Assembly: GCA_944381535.1 (NCBI GenBank)
Contig: CALWLN010000135.1
Coordinates: forward strand, 1-38,137
From: an uncultured Lachnospiraceae bacterium
Lineage (GTDB): Bacteria; Bacillota; Clostridia; Lachnospirales; Lachnospiraceae
Length of the DNA stretch: 38,137 nucleotides
Direction: 5' to 3'
In this document: piece after piece, positions 15,913 through 23,919 of the stretch
Position numbering within the stretch: the stretch's first letter is position 1
Layout of the letters: each line of letters begins with the position of its first letter
Program-made: the position numbers and the translations under genes
Notes under the pieces: generated by a model
Told to the model about the DNA's origin: nothing
Database searches by the model: none
Seen by the model: only the letters and a program-made list of their open reading frames with translations

Positions 15913-17289
15913 ATGACGGTGAAAGAATATCTGGAGCTTTGCTCCCGCAGTCATACAGGAACCAAGGTCACCAAAGATGACTGGGACATGGATTATATTA
16001 TTGAGGAGGTACGGGACCTGGTGGAATCGTACGGTTTTGAGTGGGACAAGCAGGTTCTGATCCCGGAAGATGACAAGCTCCTGGATGATATGTTCCGTGC
16101 CGCAAAAACACTGATCTTAAAAACCGGTGTCTACAACATGACCACAGGCCGCATTATTTCCTTCACGGAGGAAGAGATTGAGGACGGTCTTCGCAATATG
16201 AAAAAGGAGCTGGTCATGGGCGAGGGAAAGGATGCCTACACACTGGCAGCTCGGGGAATTGAAGATGCTAGAGAGCCGGCTGTCTGGGCGGGGAATCCGG
16301 GATGTCCCACGCCGGAAAGCATTTATTACGCCAATGTCCTAAGCTCTGCAAAAGAGCCGGTGGTGGATCTCTTAACCTGCGGGTCGCTGGTGGATGTGGA
16401 CGGATTTCCGGTGAAAAGCGGAGAACCTACGGAGCTTGTGGCGGTAAGGAAAGAGCTGGAGTATCTCCACAGAGCCCTGGCAGAAGTAGGAAGACCGGGA
16501 ATGGGCCTTCTGGCGGCGGAAAGCGCAGTGACGGAGATGGGCGATCTGTCAGCCTCCTTTGAAAGACGTCTGCGTCCCTGTGATTCCCACCTGATCGCCA
16601 TGTTCAATGAACTGATCATTGACAACGGCAATCTGGTGCGGGCCGCAAATTCGCTGGACTATGGCGTGAAAAATGCCTCCCTGGCCTGTACGATGGTGGG
16701 TGGGCTTGCGGGGGACGCGCCGGGGGCGACGATGGTGATGATGGCATCCATAATGGCGGCAAACCTGATCTGCCTGGCGGATTACCATCTGTGCCATCCC
16801 ATCCACATTTCCGATGTGGCTACTACGGCCAGAGGATGTCTGTGGCTTCAGTCCGTGCTCTGCCAGTCCTTTGCGAAAAATGCCCCTGCGATCATTGTCT
16901 GTGATCTGTGGCCCGCAAGCGGCGCGTTGACCAAGGAGCTGCTGTATGAGGTTGCCGCCAATGCCATTGTAGTAACCGTATCCGGCGGACATCTGGAAGG
17001 AGTCGGGTCCGCCAACGGAAATGAGCCCAACGGAACCGGGCTGGAGGTCCGCCTGATGGGAGAAGTGGGAAAAGCGGTGGCGCGTCAGGGCATGACAAGA
17101 AAAAAAGCCAATGAGATTGTGCTGAAGCTCCTTGCGAAGTATGAGCATGTGTTTGGCATGGAGGACAAAAACAAGGGAAAACGGTTTGACGAGGCCTACG
17201 ATATGGAAACCATTACGCCAGTGCCCCAATGGCAGGCAATGTACGATGAGGTAAAAGCAGAATTATCCGAAATGGGAATTCAGTTTTAA
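15913..17289 (+). CDS. MtmB-family (monomethylamine methyltransferase) homologue without pyrrolysine
   Basis: 458 residues, the same length I recall for the monomethylamine:corrinoid methyltransferase MtmB of Methanosarcina. Shared blocks in order are: TKDDWD near the N-terminus, GRPGMG (193-198), a conserved FNEL element, GGLAG, HPIHI, VGSANG, TGLEVRLMGEV and YDMETITP. In MtmB the pyrrolysine follows RPGMGV; here the sequence reads RPGMGLLAAE, with Leu200 encoded by CTG (16510-16512), so the position is a sense codon and there is no in-frame amber. By analogy with non-pyrrolysine MttB relatives that demethylate quaternary amines, it may be a methyltransferase with a different substrate. No corrinoid protein or reactivase gene is nearby. 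It is followed after 19 bases by a permease in the same operon. ATG at 15913 after AAAGGAGGA. Confidence 0.85.
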   Translation: MTVKEYLELCSRSHTGTKVTKDDWDMDYIIEEVRDLVESYGFEWDKQVLIPEDDKLLDDMFRAAKTLILKTGVYNMTTGRIISFTEEEIEDGLRNMKKELVMGEGKDAYTLAARGIEDAREPAVWAGNPGCPTPESIYYANVLSSAKEPVVDLLTCGSLVDVDGFPVKSGEPTELVAVRKELEYLHRALAEVGRPGMGLLAAESAVTEMGDLSASFERRLRPCDSHLIAMFNELIIDNGNLVRAANSLDYGVKNASLACTMVGGLAGDAPGATMVMMASIMAANLICLADYHLCHPIHISDVATTARGCLWLQSVLCQSFAKNAPAIIVCDLWPASGALTKELLYEVAANAIVVTVSGGHLEGVGSANGNEPNGTGLEVRLMGEVGKAVARQGMTRKKANEIVLKLLAKYEHVFGMEDKNKGKRFDEAYDMETITPVPQWQAMYDEVKAELSEMGIQF

Positions 17290-17308
17290 GAGAAAGGTGG
17301 AGTAGATT

Positions 17309-18874
17309 ATGAATCAGAAAAAAGCGCTTGTTCCGCTTTTTAAACGTGGTGATTTAGGAGGTGTGACTTACCTTGTCACAAACAATATCGTCAATTATCT
17401 GATTGTGATTGCAACTCTGTCCGGCGTTCTGGGCTGGCCGGACGAACTGGTATACGGACGTGTGATCCCCGGCATGTCCCTGGGACTTTTCTTCGGCGGG
17501 GTATATTATTTCTACATGGGATATAAGCTCTCCCGCAAGGAAGGCCGTGCCGATGTAACCGCCCTTCCCTCGGGGGTATCCACCCCGGCCATGTTCGTCA
17601 TGCTCTACGGCGTGATCACGCCCTTAAGCCTGGCGCTGGACGACCCGGAGGTGGCCTGGTCTGCCTCCGTGGCGGCCTGCTTTATCGGTGGCTTTGTGGA
17701 GTTCTGCGGCGGCATCATCGGCCCCTGGCTGAAAAAGAGGGTTCCAAGAGCCGCGCTCCTGGGAACGGTGGCCGGTATTGGATTTATCTGGATGGCAACC
17801 CAGGGTGTATTTGATGTGTACCGTGACCCCCTGATCGGCCTTCCCATCTTAGTGATCGCCATGGTGGGGGTTTTCGGAGGGTATCTGTTCCCCAAAAAGA
17901 TCCCGCCTCTTGTGGTGGCCATTGTGGGCGGCATTATTTACGCCTTTTGCCTGGGACGTGTGGATGTGGATTTCTCCGGCGTGGGATTTTATTTCCCCAA
18001 TCCGGTCAACAGCATTCAGGCCCTGTTCAGTGGAGTCGCCGTGGTGGCTCCGTATCTGACCATTATCATTCCCATCGAAATTTATAATTTTATTGAGACC
18101 ATGGACAATGTGGAGGCTGCCAACGCGGCAGGAGACGATTACAGCGTGCGGGAAGCCCAGTTTGCGGACGGATGCTGCACCATGCTCTCCGCCATCTTCG
18201 GGGGAGTGATACCCAACACCGTATGGCTGGGCCATGCGGGCTTAAAAAAATCCAACGCGGGAATCGGTTATTCCCTGGTATCCGGTGTGCTGTTTGGAAT
18301 GGCCGGCGTTTTCGGCCTGTTTACCTTCCTGAACTCCCTGGTACCGCCTGCGGTATGCGCCATTACTTACCTGTGGTGCGCCATCGTTATGGTGGCTCAG
18401 GCCTTCCGGGCAACTCCGGGCAAGCATTACGCAGCCATAGGCGTCGCCATGGTCCCGCCGGTGGCCGACTATTTGTATACCCAGATCACAGGGGCCGTGG
18501 GACTTTCCGGAAATTATACGGAAACCCTCGCCACGGGACTTTCCGGCTATAACGCGGAAGTCACCCAGCAGCTTCTGGATGCCGGTGTTATGTGGAACGG
18601 AGTCCCTGCGGTAAAAGCCGGAGCCATCATCATCGGTATCCTGCTTGGGACCATCACCGCCTTCATCATTGACAAGCGGCTGGACAAGGTGGCCATTACC
18701 TGCCTTGTGGGCGCGGTGCTCAGCGTCTTCGGCTTCATCCACAGCGCCCAGCTGGGCGTTTATCCCACCTCTCCCTTCGCCATAGGTTATGTGATCATGG
18801 CAGTTCTCTGCTTTATCCTGCACCTGGGACGGGGAAAATGGTTTGACGCGCCGGATGATTTTGACTACGTATAA
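17309..18874 (+). CDS. NCS2-type (xanthine/uracil/AzgA-like) permease
   Basis: 521 residues, strongly hydrophobic, about 12-14 membrane segments. The layout and the blocks ETMDNVEAANAAGDD, REAQFADGCCTMLSAIFGG and NTVWLGHAGLKKSNAGIGYS correspond to the conserved central motifs of the nucleobase/cation symporter-2 superfamily, closest in feel to AzgA-like purine permeases. The usual D-T-x-G-T residues are altered, so substrate range may differ from ordinary purines. It lies 19 bases after the MtmB-like gene with its own site (AAAGGTGGAG) and no terminator between. The two are probably one transcription unit, with this protein importing the compound handled by the first enzyme. The partnership is inferred from position only. 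Confidence 0.85.
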   Translation: MNQKKALVPLFKRGDLGGVTYLVTNNIVNYLIVIATLSGVLGWPDELVYGRVIPGMSLGLFFGGVYYFYMGYKLSRKEGRADVTALPSGVSTPAMFVMLYGVITPLSLALDDPEVAWSASVAACFIGGFVEFCGGIIGPWLKKRVPRAALLGTVAGIGFIWMATQGVFDVYRDPLIGLPILVIAMVGVFGGYLFPKKIPPLVVAIVGGIIYAFCLGRVDVDFSGVGFYFPNPVNSIQALFSGVAVVAPYLTIIIPIEIYNFIETMDNVEAANAAGDDYSVREAQFADGCCTMLSAIFGGVIPNTVWLGHAGLKKSNAGIGYSLVSGVLFGMAGVFGLFTFLNSLVPPAVCAITYLWCAIVMVAQAFRATPGKHYAAIGVAMVPPVADYLYTQITGAVGLSGNYTETLATGLSGYNAEVTQQLLDAGVMWNGVPAVKAGAIIIGILLGTITAFIIDKRLDKVAITCLVGAVLSVFGFIHSAQLGVYPTSPFAIGYVIMAVLCFILHLGRGKWFDAPDDFDYV

Positions 18875-18881
18875 GGAATCC

Positions 18882-18918
18882 GTCGGAAAATTTATGAATT
18901 TTATCTTAATTTTCCGGC
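18882..18918 (+). terminator. Possible terminator of the permease operon
   Basis: GTCGGAAAAT (18882-18891) pairs with ATTTTCCGGC (18909-18918) with one G-U pair. There is no clear T-tract after it, so termination is uncertain. Confidence 0.4.
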
Positions 18919-18935
18919 AGAATATCCGGAGAATC

Positions 18936-18964
18936 TTGACAAGAATTTATCAATCCGCTATAAT
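18936..18964 (+). promoter_or_regulatory. Strong promoter of the riboswitch-controlled gene
   Basis: Perfect TTGACA (18936-18941) and perfect TATAAT (18959-18964), spacer 17. Transcription would start at about 18971, at the 5' edge of the riboswitch. Confidence 0.88.
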
Positions 18965-18974
18965 GGCTACATCC

Positions 18975-19106
18975 TGATAAGAGGGAGTAGCCAACCACCT
19001 CCAAGAAGGTGGATTTGAAACCGACAACCGGTATCGAGAGGTATCCGTATCAAATGAAATGAGCAAGACTTTTATTGTGGCAGACGTCATGATAGAAGTC
19101 TTTTTT
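18975..19106 (+). promoter_or_regulatory. yybP-ykoY-like (Mn2+) riboswitch with terminator
   Basis: The leader begins with GAGGGAGTAGCC (18981-18992), matching the GGGGAGTAG element of yybP-ykoY RNAs, and ends with GAGCAAGACTTTTAT (19061-19075), matching the 3' half of the aptamer. CCACCT (18995-19000) pairs with AGGTGG (19007-19012) as an internal stem. The aptamer's closing helix joins ATAAGAG (18977-18983) with CTTTTAT (19069-19075). The same 3' strand is the 5' arm of a terminator (19065-19079 with 19087-19101, three G-U pairs) followed by Ts to 19106. Closing the aptamer therefore prevents termination, so ligand should switch expression on. Known members of the class sense Mn2+. Confidence 0.78.
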
Positions 19107-19131
19107 CATTCTATGGAAAGGAAGGATAATT

Positions 19132-19584
19132 TTGCGAGAGGAAAACAGAATCAGAGAAATCAACGAGGCAAGGATGGCGGGCCGGGAGGCTCTGCGTGCC
19201 CTGGAAGTGGCCGGAGAAAAGCTTCACAGCGCCAAAAACTGGGGCGTTTGGGACATGCTCGGGGGAGGTTTTATCTCTACCATGGTGAAGCATTCCAGAA
19301 TCGACGACGCCTCCGATTTGATGGAGGAGGCCCAGAGGAAGCTTCAGCGCTTCCAGCGGGAGCTTTCGGACGTACAGGTGCCTGCCCGGTTCCGGGTGGA
19401 AATTGGGAGTTTTCTCACCTTTGCGGATTTTTTCTTTGACGGATTGATTGCGGACTGGATGGTTCAGTCCCGCATCGGGGAAGCCAGGGAACAGGTGGAG
19501 GAAGCCATCCGGCGGGTGAAGGAAGCGCTGCGAATTTTGGATGACATGGAACATGCCATTGATGTGGGGTATGAGGAAGTATAA
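19132..19584 (+). CDS. Unrecognised 150-residue protein under riboswitch control
   Basis: Starts with TTG at 19132 after GGAAAGGAAGG (19115-19125); no ATG is suitably placed. I do not recognise a family. The protein has no signal peptide and no certain membrane helix. It is rich in Arg, Glu and Ala and mainly helical, with two probable coiled-coil stretches (residues about 55-85 and 115-145). Between them and before them are two hydrophobic, glycine/aromatic-rich blocks, WDMLGGGFISTMVKHSRIDD and FLTFADFFFDGLIADWMVQSRI. The two blocks resemble each other (hydrophobic run, then HSRIDDA or QSRIGEA), which suggests an internal duplication. The gene lies directly behind a manganese-type riboswitch, so a role in metal handling or a metal-linked envelope function is possible but unproven. 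Confidence 0.75.
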   Translation: MREENRIREINEARMAGREALRALEVAGEKLHSAKNWGVWDMLGGGFISTMVKHSRIDDASDLMEEAQRKLQRFQRELSDVQVPARFRVEIGSFLTFADFFFDGLIADWMVQSRIGEAREQVEEAIRRVKEALRILDDMEHAIDVGYEEV

Positions 19585-19598
19585 GCCGGAACTGGCGG

Positions 19599-19633
19599 CC
19601 TTGGGGGCGGGGACCAAGACGCCGCCCCCAAGG
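19599..19633. terminator. GC-rich hairpin after the riboswitch-controlled gene
   Basis: CCTTGGGGGCGG (19599-19610) pairs perfectly with CCGCCCCCAAGG (19622-19633) over 12 pairs with an 11-base loop. It has no T-tract, so it may be a weak terminator, an mRNA-end stabiliser or an attenuator before the ABC genes. No separate promoter for the ABC genes was recognised. Confidence 0.5.
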
Positions 19634-19712
19634 AAGTTGAAATTTACTCTGGAAAACAAAAAGCAGAAGGAACTTGAAATGAATTGCTGAAATGAAAAAG
19701 CAGGAGGAACTT

Positions 19713-20420
19713 ATGGAATTTATCATTGAAAATTTATCAAAAAAATTTGGGACCAAGGAAGTGCTAAAGCAGATCGATTTCACCTTTGAGAGCGGGAATA
19801 TCTACGGTCTGCTGGGAAGGAACGGAGCCGGTAAGACTACGCTTTTTAACTGCGTCAACCGGGACTTGAAGGCGGACAGCGGGAGCTTTTTCATCGGTGA
19901 GAACGGTACAAGGCGCCCCACTGTGCCCGAGGACATCGGCTACGTACTCTCCACCCCCACGGTGCCGGAATTTTTGACGGCCCGGGAATTCTTGAAATTT
20001 TTCGTGGAGATCAATGAAAAGAGTATCCGGGAACTGCGCCCTCTGGATGAGTATTTTGAGATGATGAACATCGTTCCGGAGGATAGGGATCGGCTGTTGA
20101 AGGATTATTCCCACGGCATGAAAAATAAAATGCAGATGTTGATCAATATCATCGCCAGCCCTAACATTTTGCTGCTGGACGAACCGCTCACATCCCTGGA
20201 TGTGGTGGTGGCCGAGGAGATGAAGCAGCTTCTGCGCAGGCAGAAGGATGGCCGGGTCATCATTTTTTCCACCCACATCATGGAGCTGGCCCTGGATCTA
20301 TGCGATAAAATCGTGATTTTAAACCACGGAGAGCTGGAGGTTGTGGACAAGGAAAACCTGGATAATGGGGAATTTAAGGACAAGATCATTCAGGCGTTGC
20401 GGGAGGAAGAACATGCTTAA
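19713..20420 (+). CDS. ABC transporter ATP-binding protein (ABC-2 type exporter)
   Basis: 235 residues from the ATG at 19713, which follows CAGGAGGAAC; an earlier ATG at 19692 is less well placed. Walker A is GRNGAGKT (35-42). The signature is the variant YSHGMKNKM (132-140), typical of ATPases paired with ABC-2 permeases. Walker B is LLLDEP (to 158), followed by a D-loop (TSLD) and the switch histidine in STHIMEL. It hydrolyses ATP to drive the membrane protein encoded next, whose start overlaps its stop by 8 bases. The substrate (peptide, drug or lipid) is not predictable. Confidence 0.92.
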   Translation: MEFIIENLSKKFGTKEVLKQIDFTFESGNIYGLLGRNGAGKTTLFNCVNRDLKADSGSFFIGENGTRRPTVPEDIGYVLSTPTVPEFLTAREFLKFFVEINEKSIRELRPLDEYFEMMNIVPEDRDRLLKDYSHGMKNKMQMLINIIASPNILLLDEPLTSLDVVVAEEMKQLLRRQKDGRVIIFSTHIMELALDLCDKIVILNHGELEVVDKENLDNGEFKDKIIQALREEEHA

Positions 20421-21993
20421 GACCTTTCAAACAGCGTATTTACTGAAAAATACATACCGTGTCAACGGAATCATTTATTCCATCAAGCAGATTCCGCTGC
20501 TTCGGCGGGTGCTGCCGGACAGTCTGTACCGCATTCGGGGTTTTAAGATTCTGGGAAATATTCTGTCCGTGGGCTGGGAGGTAGTCTCCACATTTTTAGG
20601 AAAATTTCTCTACCTTCTTTTACTGGTGTGCGGTTTGGGGGAACTGTTTGACAAAGCGCCCCAGTGGCAGGTGTTTCTGCATATCTTTTTTGTGCTGACC
20701 ATCATCGGGGCTTATATGAACACCTACCTGTTTAACCCCACCAGAGACAAATATTATGCCATCTCCCTTATGCGGATGAATGCCAGAACCTACATGTTGT
20801 CCTATTATATTTATGCCATGCTGCGGGTGGTGGTGGGATTTCTGCCCTTCACTCTTTTGTTTGGGCGAATGAGCGGAGTGCCCCTGTGGATTTGTCTGCT
20901 GCTGCCGCTGCTTGTGGCCGGCGGGAAGTTGGTCTGCGTGTGGATCTACCTGTTCCGCTATGAGAAAACGGGGCGAAATCCGGACGAAAACAAGCTGAAC
21001 AAGTGGGACTGGATTCTGGCGGCGGTGCTGCTGGCCGCAGCCTATGGACTGCCCTATCTGGGAATCGTGATTCCCTGGCAGGCGATTGTGGCACTGATGG
21101 TACTGGCCATTGCGGGCGGCGTATGTTCCGTGAAAAAAGTAGCGCGGTTTACATTTTACAGGGAGCTGTGTCAGATGATGCTGGCGGAGAAAAAGAGCGG
21201 CCTGGACCCCAGGGTCACCAGCCAGAAGCTTGTGCAGGACGCCAGCAGGAAGAAAATCAGCACGGATACTTCCATCACCAGCAAAAAGAAGGGATTTGAT
21301 TATTTTAACGAGCTGTTTATCAAACGTCACAGGCGGATCCTGTGGAATTCGGCCAGGCGGGTGACCATCGGCGCCCTGGTTGTGGTGGCGGTGGGGGTGG
21401 GGGCCTGTCTTCTGAACGCCCAGGTAGCCCGGGCTACCAATGAGAGCCTGATGCGGCTACTGCCGGTATTTTTGTTCTTCATGTACGCGTTAAACCGGGG
21501 TACTACCTTTACCCAGGCGCTGTTTATCAACTGTGACCACAGTATGCTGACCTATGGATTTTACAAGAAGCCGGACACGATTTTGAAGCTGTTCTGGATA
21601 CGGCTTAGGGAGATTACGAAAATTAATCTGGCGCCGGCCGTGGTGATCGGCCTGGGGCTGTCGATTCTTCTGTATGTCTCCGGCGGGACGGAGGCACCGG
21701 TGAATTATGTGGTGCTGCCGGTGTCCATCCTGGCTATGAGCGTGTTGTTCTCGGTGCATTATCTGACGCTTTATTATCTGCTTCAGCCCTATACTGCGGA
21801 GACGGAGTTAAAGAGCGGTACCTACAAGATTTTGTCCTGGGTGACTTATCTGTTCTGTTATGCGCTTATGCAGGTGCGGATGAGCTCCCTGGTATTCGGG
21901 GCGGCGATGATTGCCTTTTCCCTGCTGTACTGCGCCGTGGCTGGGGTGCTGGTGTATAAGTATGCCGGGAGGACGTTCCGGCTGCGGAATTGA
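20413..21993 (+). CDS. ABC-2 type transporter membrane protein
   Basis: 526 residues from the ATG at 20413 (GGGAGGAAG just upstream); it overlaps the ATPase gene by 8 bases. Roughly ten to twelve hydrophobic segments are visible in two clusters, at about residues 55-255 and 325-520, separated by a hydrophilic stretch (about 265-320). This two-cluster layout resembles large ABC-2/exporter permeases found next to BcrA-like ATPases. The sequence itself has no motif that fixes the substrate. Together with the ATPase it should form a membrane exporter or a sensing complex. I see no neighbouring regulator that would tie it to antibiotic resistance. Confidence 0.85.
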   Translation: MLKTFQTAYLLKNTYRVNGIIYSIKQIPLLRRVLPDSLYRIRGFKILGNILSVGWEVVSTFLGKFLYLLLLVCGLGELFDKAPQWQVFLHIFFVLTIIGAYMNTYLFNPTRDKYYAISLMRMNARTYMLSYYIYAMLRVVVGFLPFTLLFGRMSGVPLWICLLLPLLVAGGKLVCVWIYLFRYEKTGRNPDENKLNKWDWILAAVLLAAAYGLPYLGIVIPWQAIVALMVLAIAGGVCSVKKVARFTFYRELCQMMLAEKKSGLDPRVTSQKLVQDASRKKISTDTSITSKKKGFDYFNELFIKRHRRILWNSARRVTIGALVVVAVGVGACLLNAQVARATNESLMRLLPVFLFFMYALNRGTTFTQALFINCDHSMLTYGFYKKPDTILKLFWIRLREITKINLAPAVVIGLGLSILLYVSGGTEAPVNYVVLPVSILAMSVLFSVHYLTLYYLLQPYTAETELKSGTYKILSWVTYLFCYALMQVRMSSLVFGAAMIAFSLLYCAVAGVLVYKYAGRTFRLRN

Positions 21994-22008
21994 TGGGAAT
22001 AAATAGGA

Positions 22009-22037
22009 TTGACAGATTACTGTGGTGTGGATACACT
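22009..22037 (+). promoter_or_regulatory. Promoter of the LURP-one gene
   Basis: TTGACA at 22009-22014 and TACACT at 22032-22037, spacer 17, in the 109-base gap after the ABC permease. Confidence 0.6.
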
Positions 22038-22102
22038 AAAAGAAAGGGGAAGAAACTGCCCCTTATAGGGAAAGTTTTCGGTAAAAATAAGGAGGAGTAC
22101 GA

Positions 22103-22573
22103 ATGAAGCTGCGATTCAAACAACGTTTTTTTTCATGGTTTGACAGCTATGATATTTACGATGAGGCGGGAAATACGGCTTATGTGGTAAAGGGGCAGAT
22201 GTCCTGGGGACATTGCCTGAAAATATTTGCCTCTGGCGGGCGGGAGGTGGGCATGGTCAAGGAACGGGTGCTCACCTTCCTGCCCAAATTTGAGATTTAT
22301 GAGAATGGTAGATATATCGGCTGTATCAGCAAGGAACTGTCGTTCCTGAAGCCCCGCTATAACATTGACTTTAACGGCTGGTATATTGAGGGAAGCTTTA
22401 TGGAGTGGGATTATTCCATCACCGGGGCAGGCGGGCAGAGGATTGCCTCCGTGTCCAAGGAGCTGTTTCACATGACGGACACTTATGTTCTGGACATTGC
22501 GAATGCAAGGGATGCGTTACACGTTCTGATGTTTGTTCTGGCCATTGACGCGGAAAAATGCTCCCGTAATTAA
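22103..22573 (+). CDS. LURP-one-related (tubby-like fold) protein
   Basis: 156 residues, ATG at 22103 after AAGGAGGAG. The repeating beta-strand pattern and phrases such as YDIYDEAGNTAYVVKG, KFEIYENGRYIGCISKEL and YNIDFNGWYIEGSFMEWDYSI match the LURP-one-related/DUF567 family, a tubby-like beta-barrel around a central helix. The C-terminal hydrophobic segment (VLMFVLAIDAE) corresponds to that central helix rather than a membrane span. Bacterial members have no established biochemical function; phospholipid-scramblase-like membrane association has been proposed from the fold. It has its own promoter and is followed 81 bases later by an acetyltransferase gene. Confidence 0.82.
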   Translation: MKLRFKQRFFSWFDSYDIYDEAGNTAYVVKGQMSWGHCLKIFASGGREVGMVKERVLTFLPKFEIYENGRYIGCISKELSFLKPRYNIDFNGWYIEGSFMEWDYSITGAGGQRIASVSKELFHMTDTYVLDIANARDALHVLMFVLAIDAEKCSRN

Positions 22574-22654
22574 TGAAGAGAACGATATTCGATTTGGTAT
22601 TGGTGTGGAAAATGCTTCCGCATTTAAGGAATATTGCGCAGGAGGACAATACAT

Positions 22655-23845
22655 ATGGAAATCATTCGCGCGGGAAGGCCTGAGGAGGGGCGGAAAATCA
22701 GGGATTTTGCGGATTTCTGTTTCCGCAAGGAGAAGCCGGAGGATAAATTTGAGGTTCTGGTTCCCGGCCTTTACCAAAAGCCAGAGGAGTCGGCAGAGCA
22801 GCATCTGTTGCTGGAGGTGGACGGAGAAATCAAGGGCCTTCTGGCCCGCATTGTAACGGAGTGGAAGGTGGGCGGAAGGACGCTCAAAATGGGGCACATC
22901 GGCTCTGTCTGTGTGGCGCCGGAGTACCGGGAGCACGGCGGTATGCGGAAGCTGATGACGCAGGCCATGGAAGATTTTAAGGCAGAGGGCTGCGCCCTGG
23001 CGGTGCTCTCCGGACAGCGGCAGCGCTATGAGCATTACGGATTTGTTCCCACCGGAATCCGGACGGAATTCTGGTTTAATCGGAAAAATGTAAAGGGCGT
23101 TCAGGCAGATGGCTATTCCCTGCGCCCTTACGGGCCGGAGGATCTGGAAACGGTACGCCGGCTGTTTGAGCGGGCTGATATTCATATGGAGCGCAGCGAA
23201 GAAACCTTTCAAAATCATTTGACTGCCTGGTGCGCAAAACCGTTGGTCCTTTGCGATGAGAAGGGCGTGTGCGGATACTGTACGGTGCTGCCCGGGGAAG
23301 GCGTCGCCTCCGTCTCGGAGCTGCGTCTGCGGGAGCCGAAAATGATCTGTCCCTTTATCCATCTTTTGCTGTCCCGGGGATATTCCGATCTGAAGATAGC
23401 GATCATGCCTGACGCGCCGGAGTACGCCCTGGCCGCAGCGCTGTGTGAAACTTATGAGACGGGACCGAATCACAACATCCGCGTGTTTCGGTTCGCGCCG
23501 TTGGCAGAAGCACTGCTGGAGCAGAAGTGCCGGCGGATTTCCCTGCCCCACGGCGGGATGGAGATTGCCATCGCAGGCTTCGGGCGGCTGGAAATGAAAA
23601 TTGATTGGGAAGGCGCAGAAGCCCGGATGGCAGAGGACGCAGTGGCGAGGCGATCGGAAGACGCATCGGCGATGCGGAAGAAGGGGAGTCAAGGAGCCGG
23701 AGCAATGGTTCTTTCCTATGAGCAGGTGGTTCATGTGCTGTTCTCCCCGCTTTCTCCGGAGCGGGAGCAGCTCATAGGGCGGGAGTCCCTTGCGGCTTCC
23801 TGGCTGCCGCTTCCGCTATATATAGAGGAAAATGACTGCTATTGA
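22655..23845 (+). CDS. Eis-like GNAT acetyltransferase
   Basis: 396 residues from the ATG at 22655 (GGAGG at 22641-22645). The N-terminal GNAT domain includes the acetyl-CoA-binding segment GHIGSVCVAPEYREHGGMRKLM and LAVLSGQRQRYEHYGFV. A second GNAT-like half (about 155-300) and a C-terminal SCP2-like region follow, the three-part architecture of Eis-type N-acetyltransferases. An Ala/Arg/Glu-rich, low-complexity linker (about 325-350) interrupts the C-terminal part. Eis itself acetylates aminoglycosides and protein lysines, but family members are diverse and the substrate here is unknown. It ends just before a bidirectional terminator. Confidence 0.85.
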   Translation: MEIIRAGRPEEGRKIRDFADFCFRKEKPEDKFEVLVPGLYQKPEESAEQHLLLEVDGEIKGLLARIVTEWKVGGRTLKMGHIGSVCVAPEYREHGGMRKLMTQAMEDFKAEGCALAVLSGQRQRYEHYGFVPTGIRTEFWFNRKNVKGVQADGYSLRPYGPEDLETVRRLFERADIHMERSEETFQNHLTAWCAKPLVLCDEKGVCGYCTVLPGEGVASVSELRLREPKMICPFIHLLLSRGYSDLKIAIMPDAPEYALAAALCETYETGPNHNIRVFRFAPLAEALLEQKCRRISLPHGGMEIAIAGFGRLEMKIDWEGAEARMAEDAVARRSEDASAMRKKGSQGAGAMVLSYEQVVHVLFSPLSPEREQLIGRESLAASWLPLPLYIEENDCY

Positions 23846-23855
23846 GGAAGAGTCT

Positions 23856-23895
23856 CCCGGACATGGGGAAAGGAAAGCCTGTATCCATGTCCGGG
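23856..23895. terminator. Bidirectional terminator between convergent genes
   Basis: CCCGGACATGG (23856-23866) and CCATGTCCGGG (23885-23895) form an 11-pair perfect stem, with TTTAT following on the plus strand. It separates the acetyltransferase (+) from the sigma-factor gene (-). Confidence 0.75.
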
Positions 23896-23919
23896 TTTAT
23901 GAGATGGAAACGGCGGCTG

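Noticed and set aside
16501-16512. Search for an in-frame amber (pyrrolysine) codon in the MtmB-like gene
   Set aside because: The codons at the expected site are ATG GGC CTT CTG; the frame is open from 15913 to the final TAA, so no pyrrolysine is needed.
18975-19106. Reading the leader as a small gene beginning ATGAGCAAGACTTTT
   Set aside because: That ATG lies in the riboswitch/terminator and the frame runs out of phase through the real gene at 19132; the RNA elements explain the sequence better.
22517-23734. 405-codon open frame on the minus strand
   Set aside because: Antisense to the Eis-like acetyltransferase; composition is Pro/Cys/His-rich and no motif is visible.
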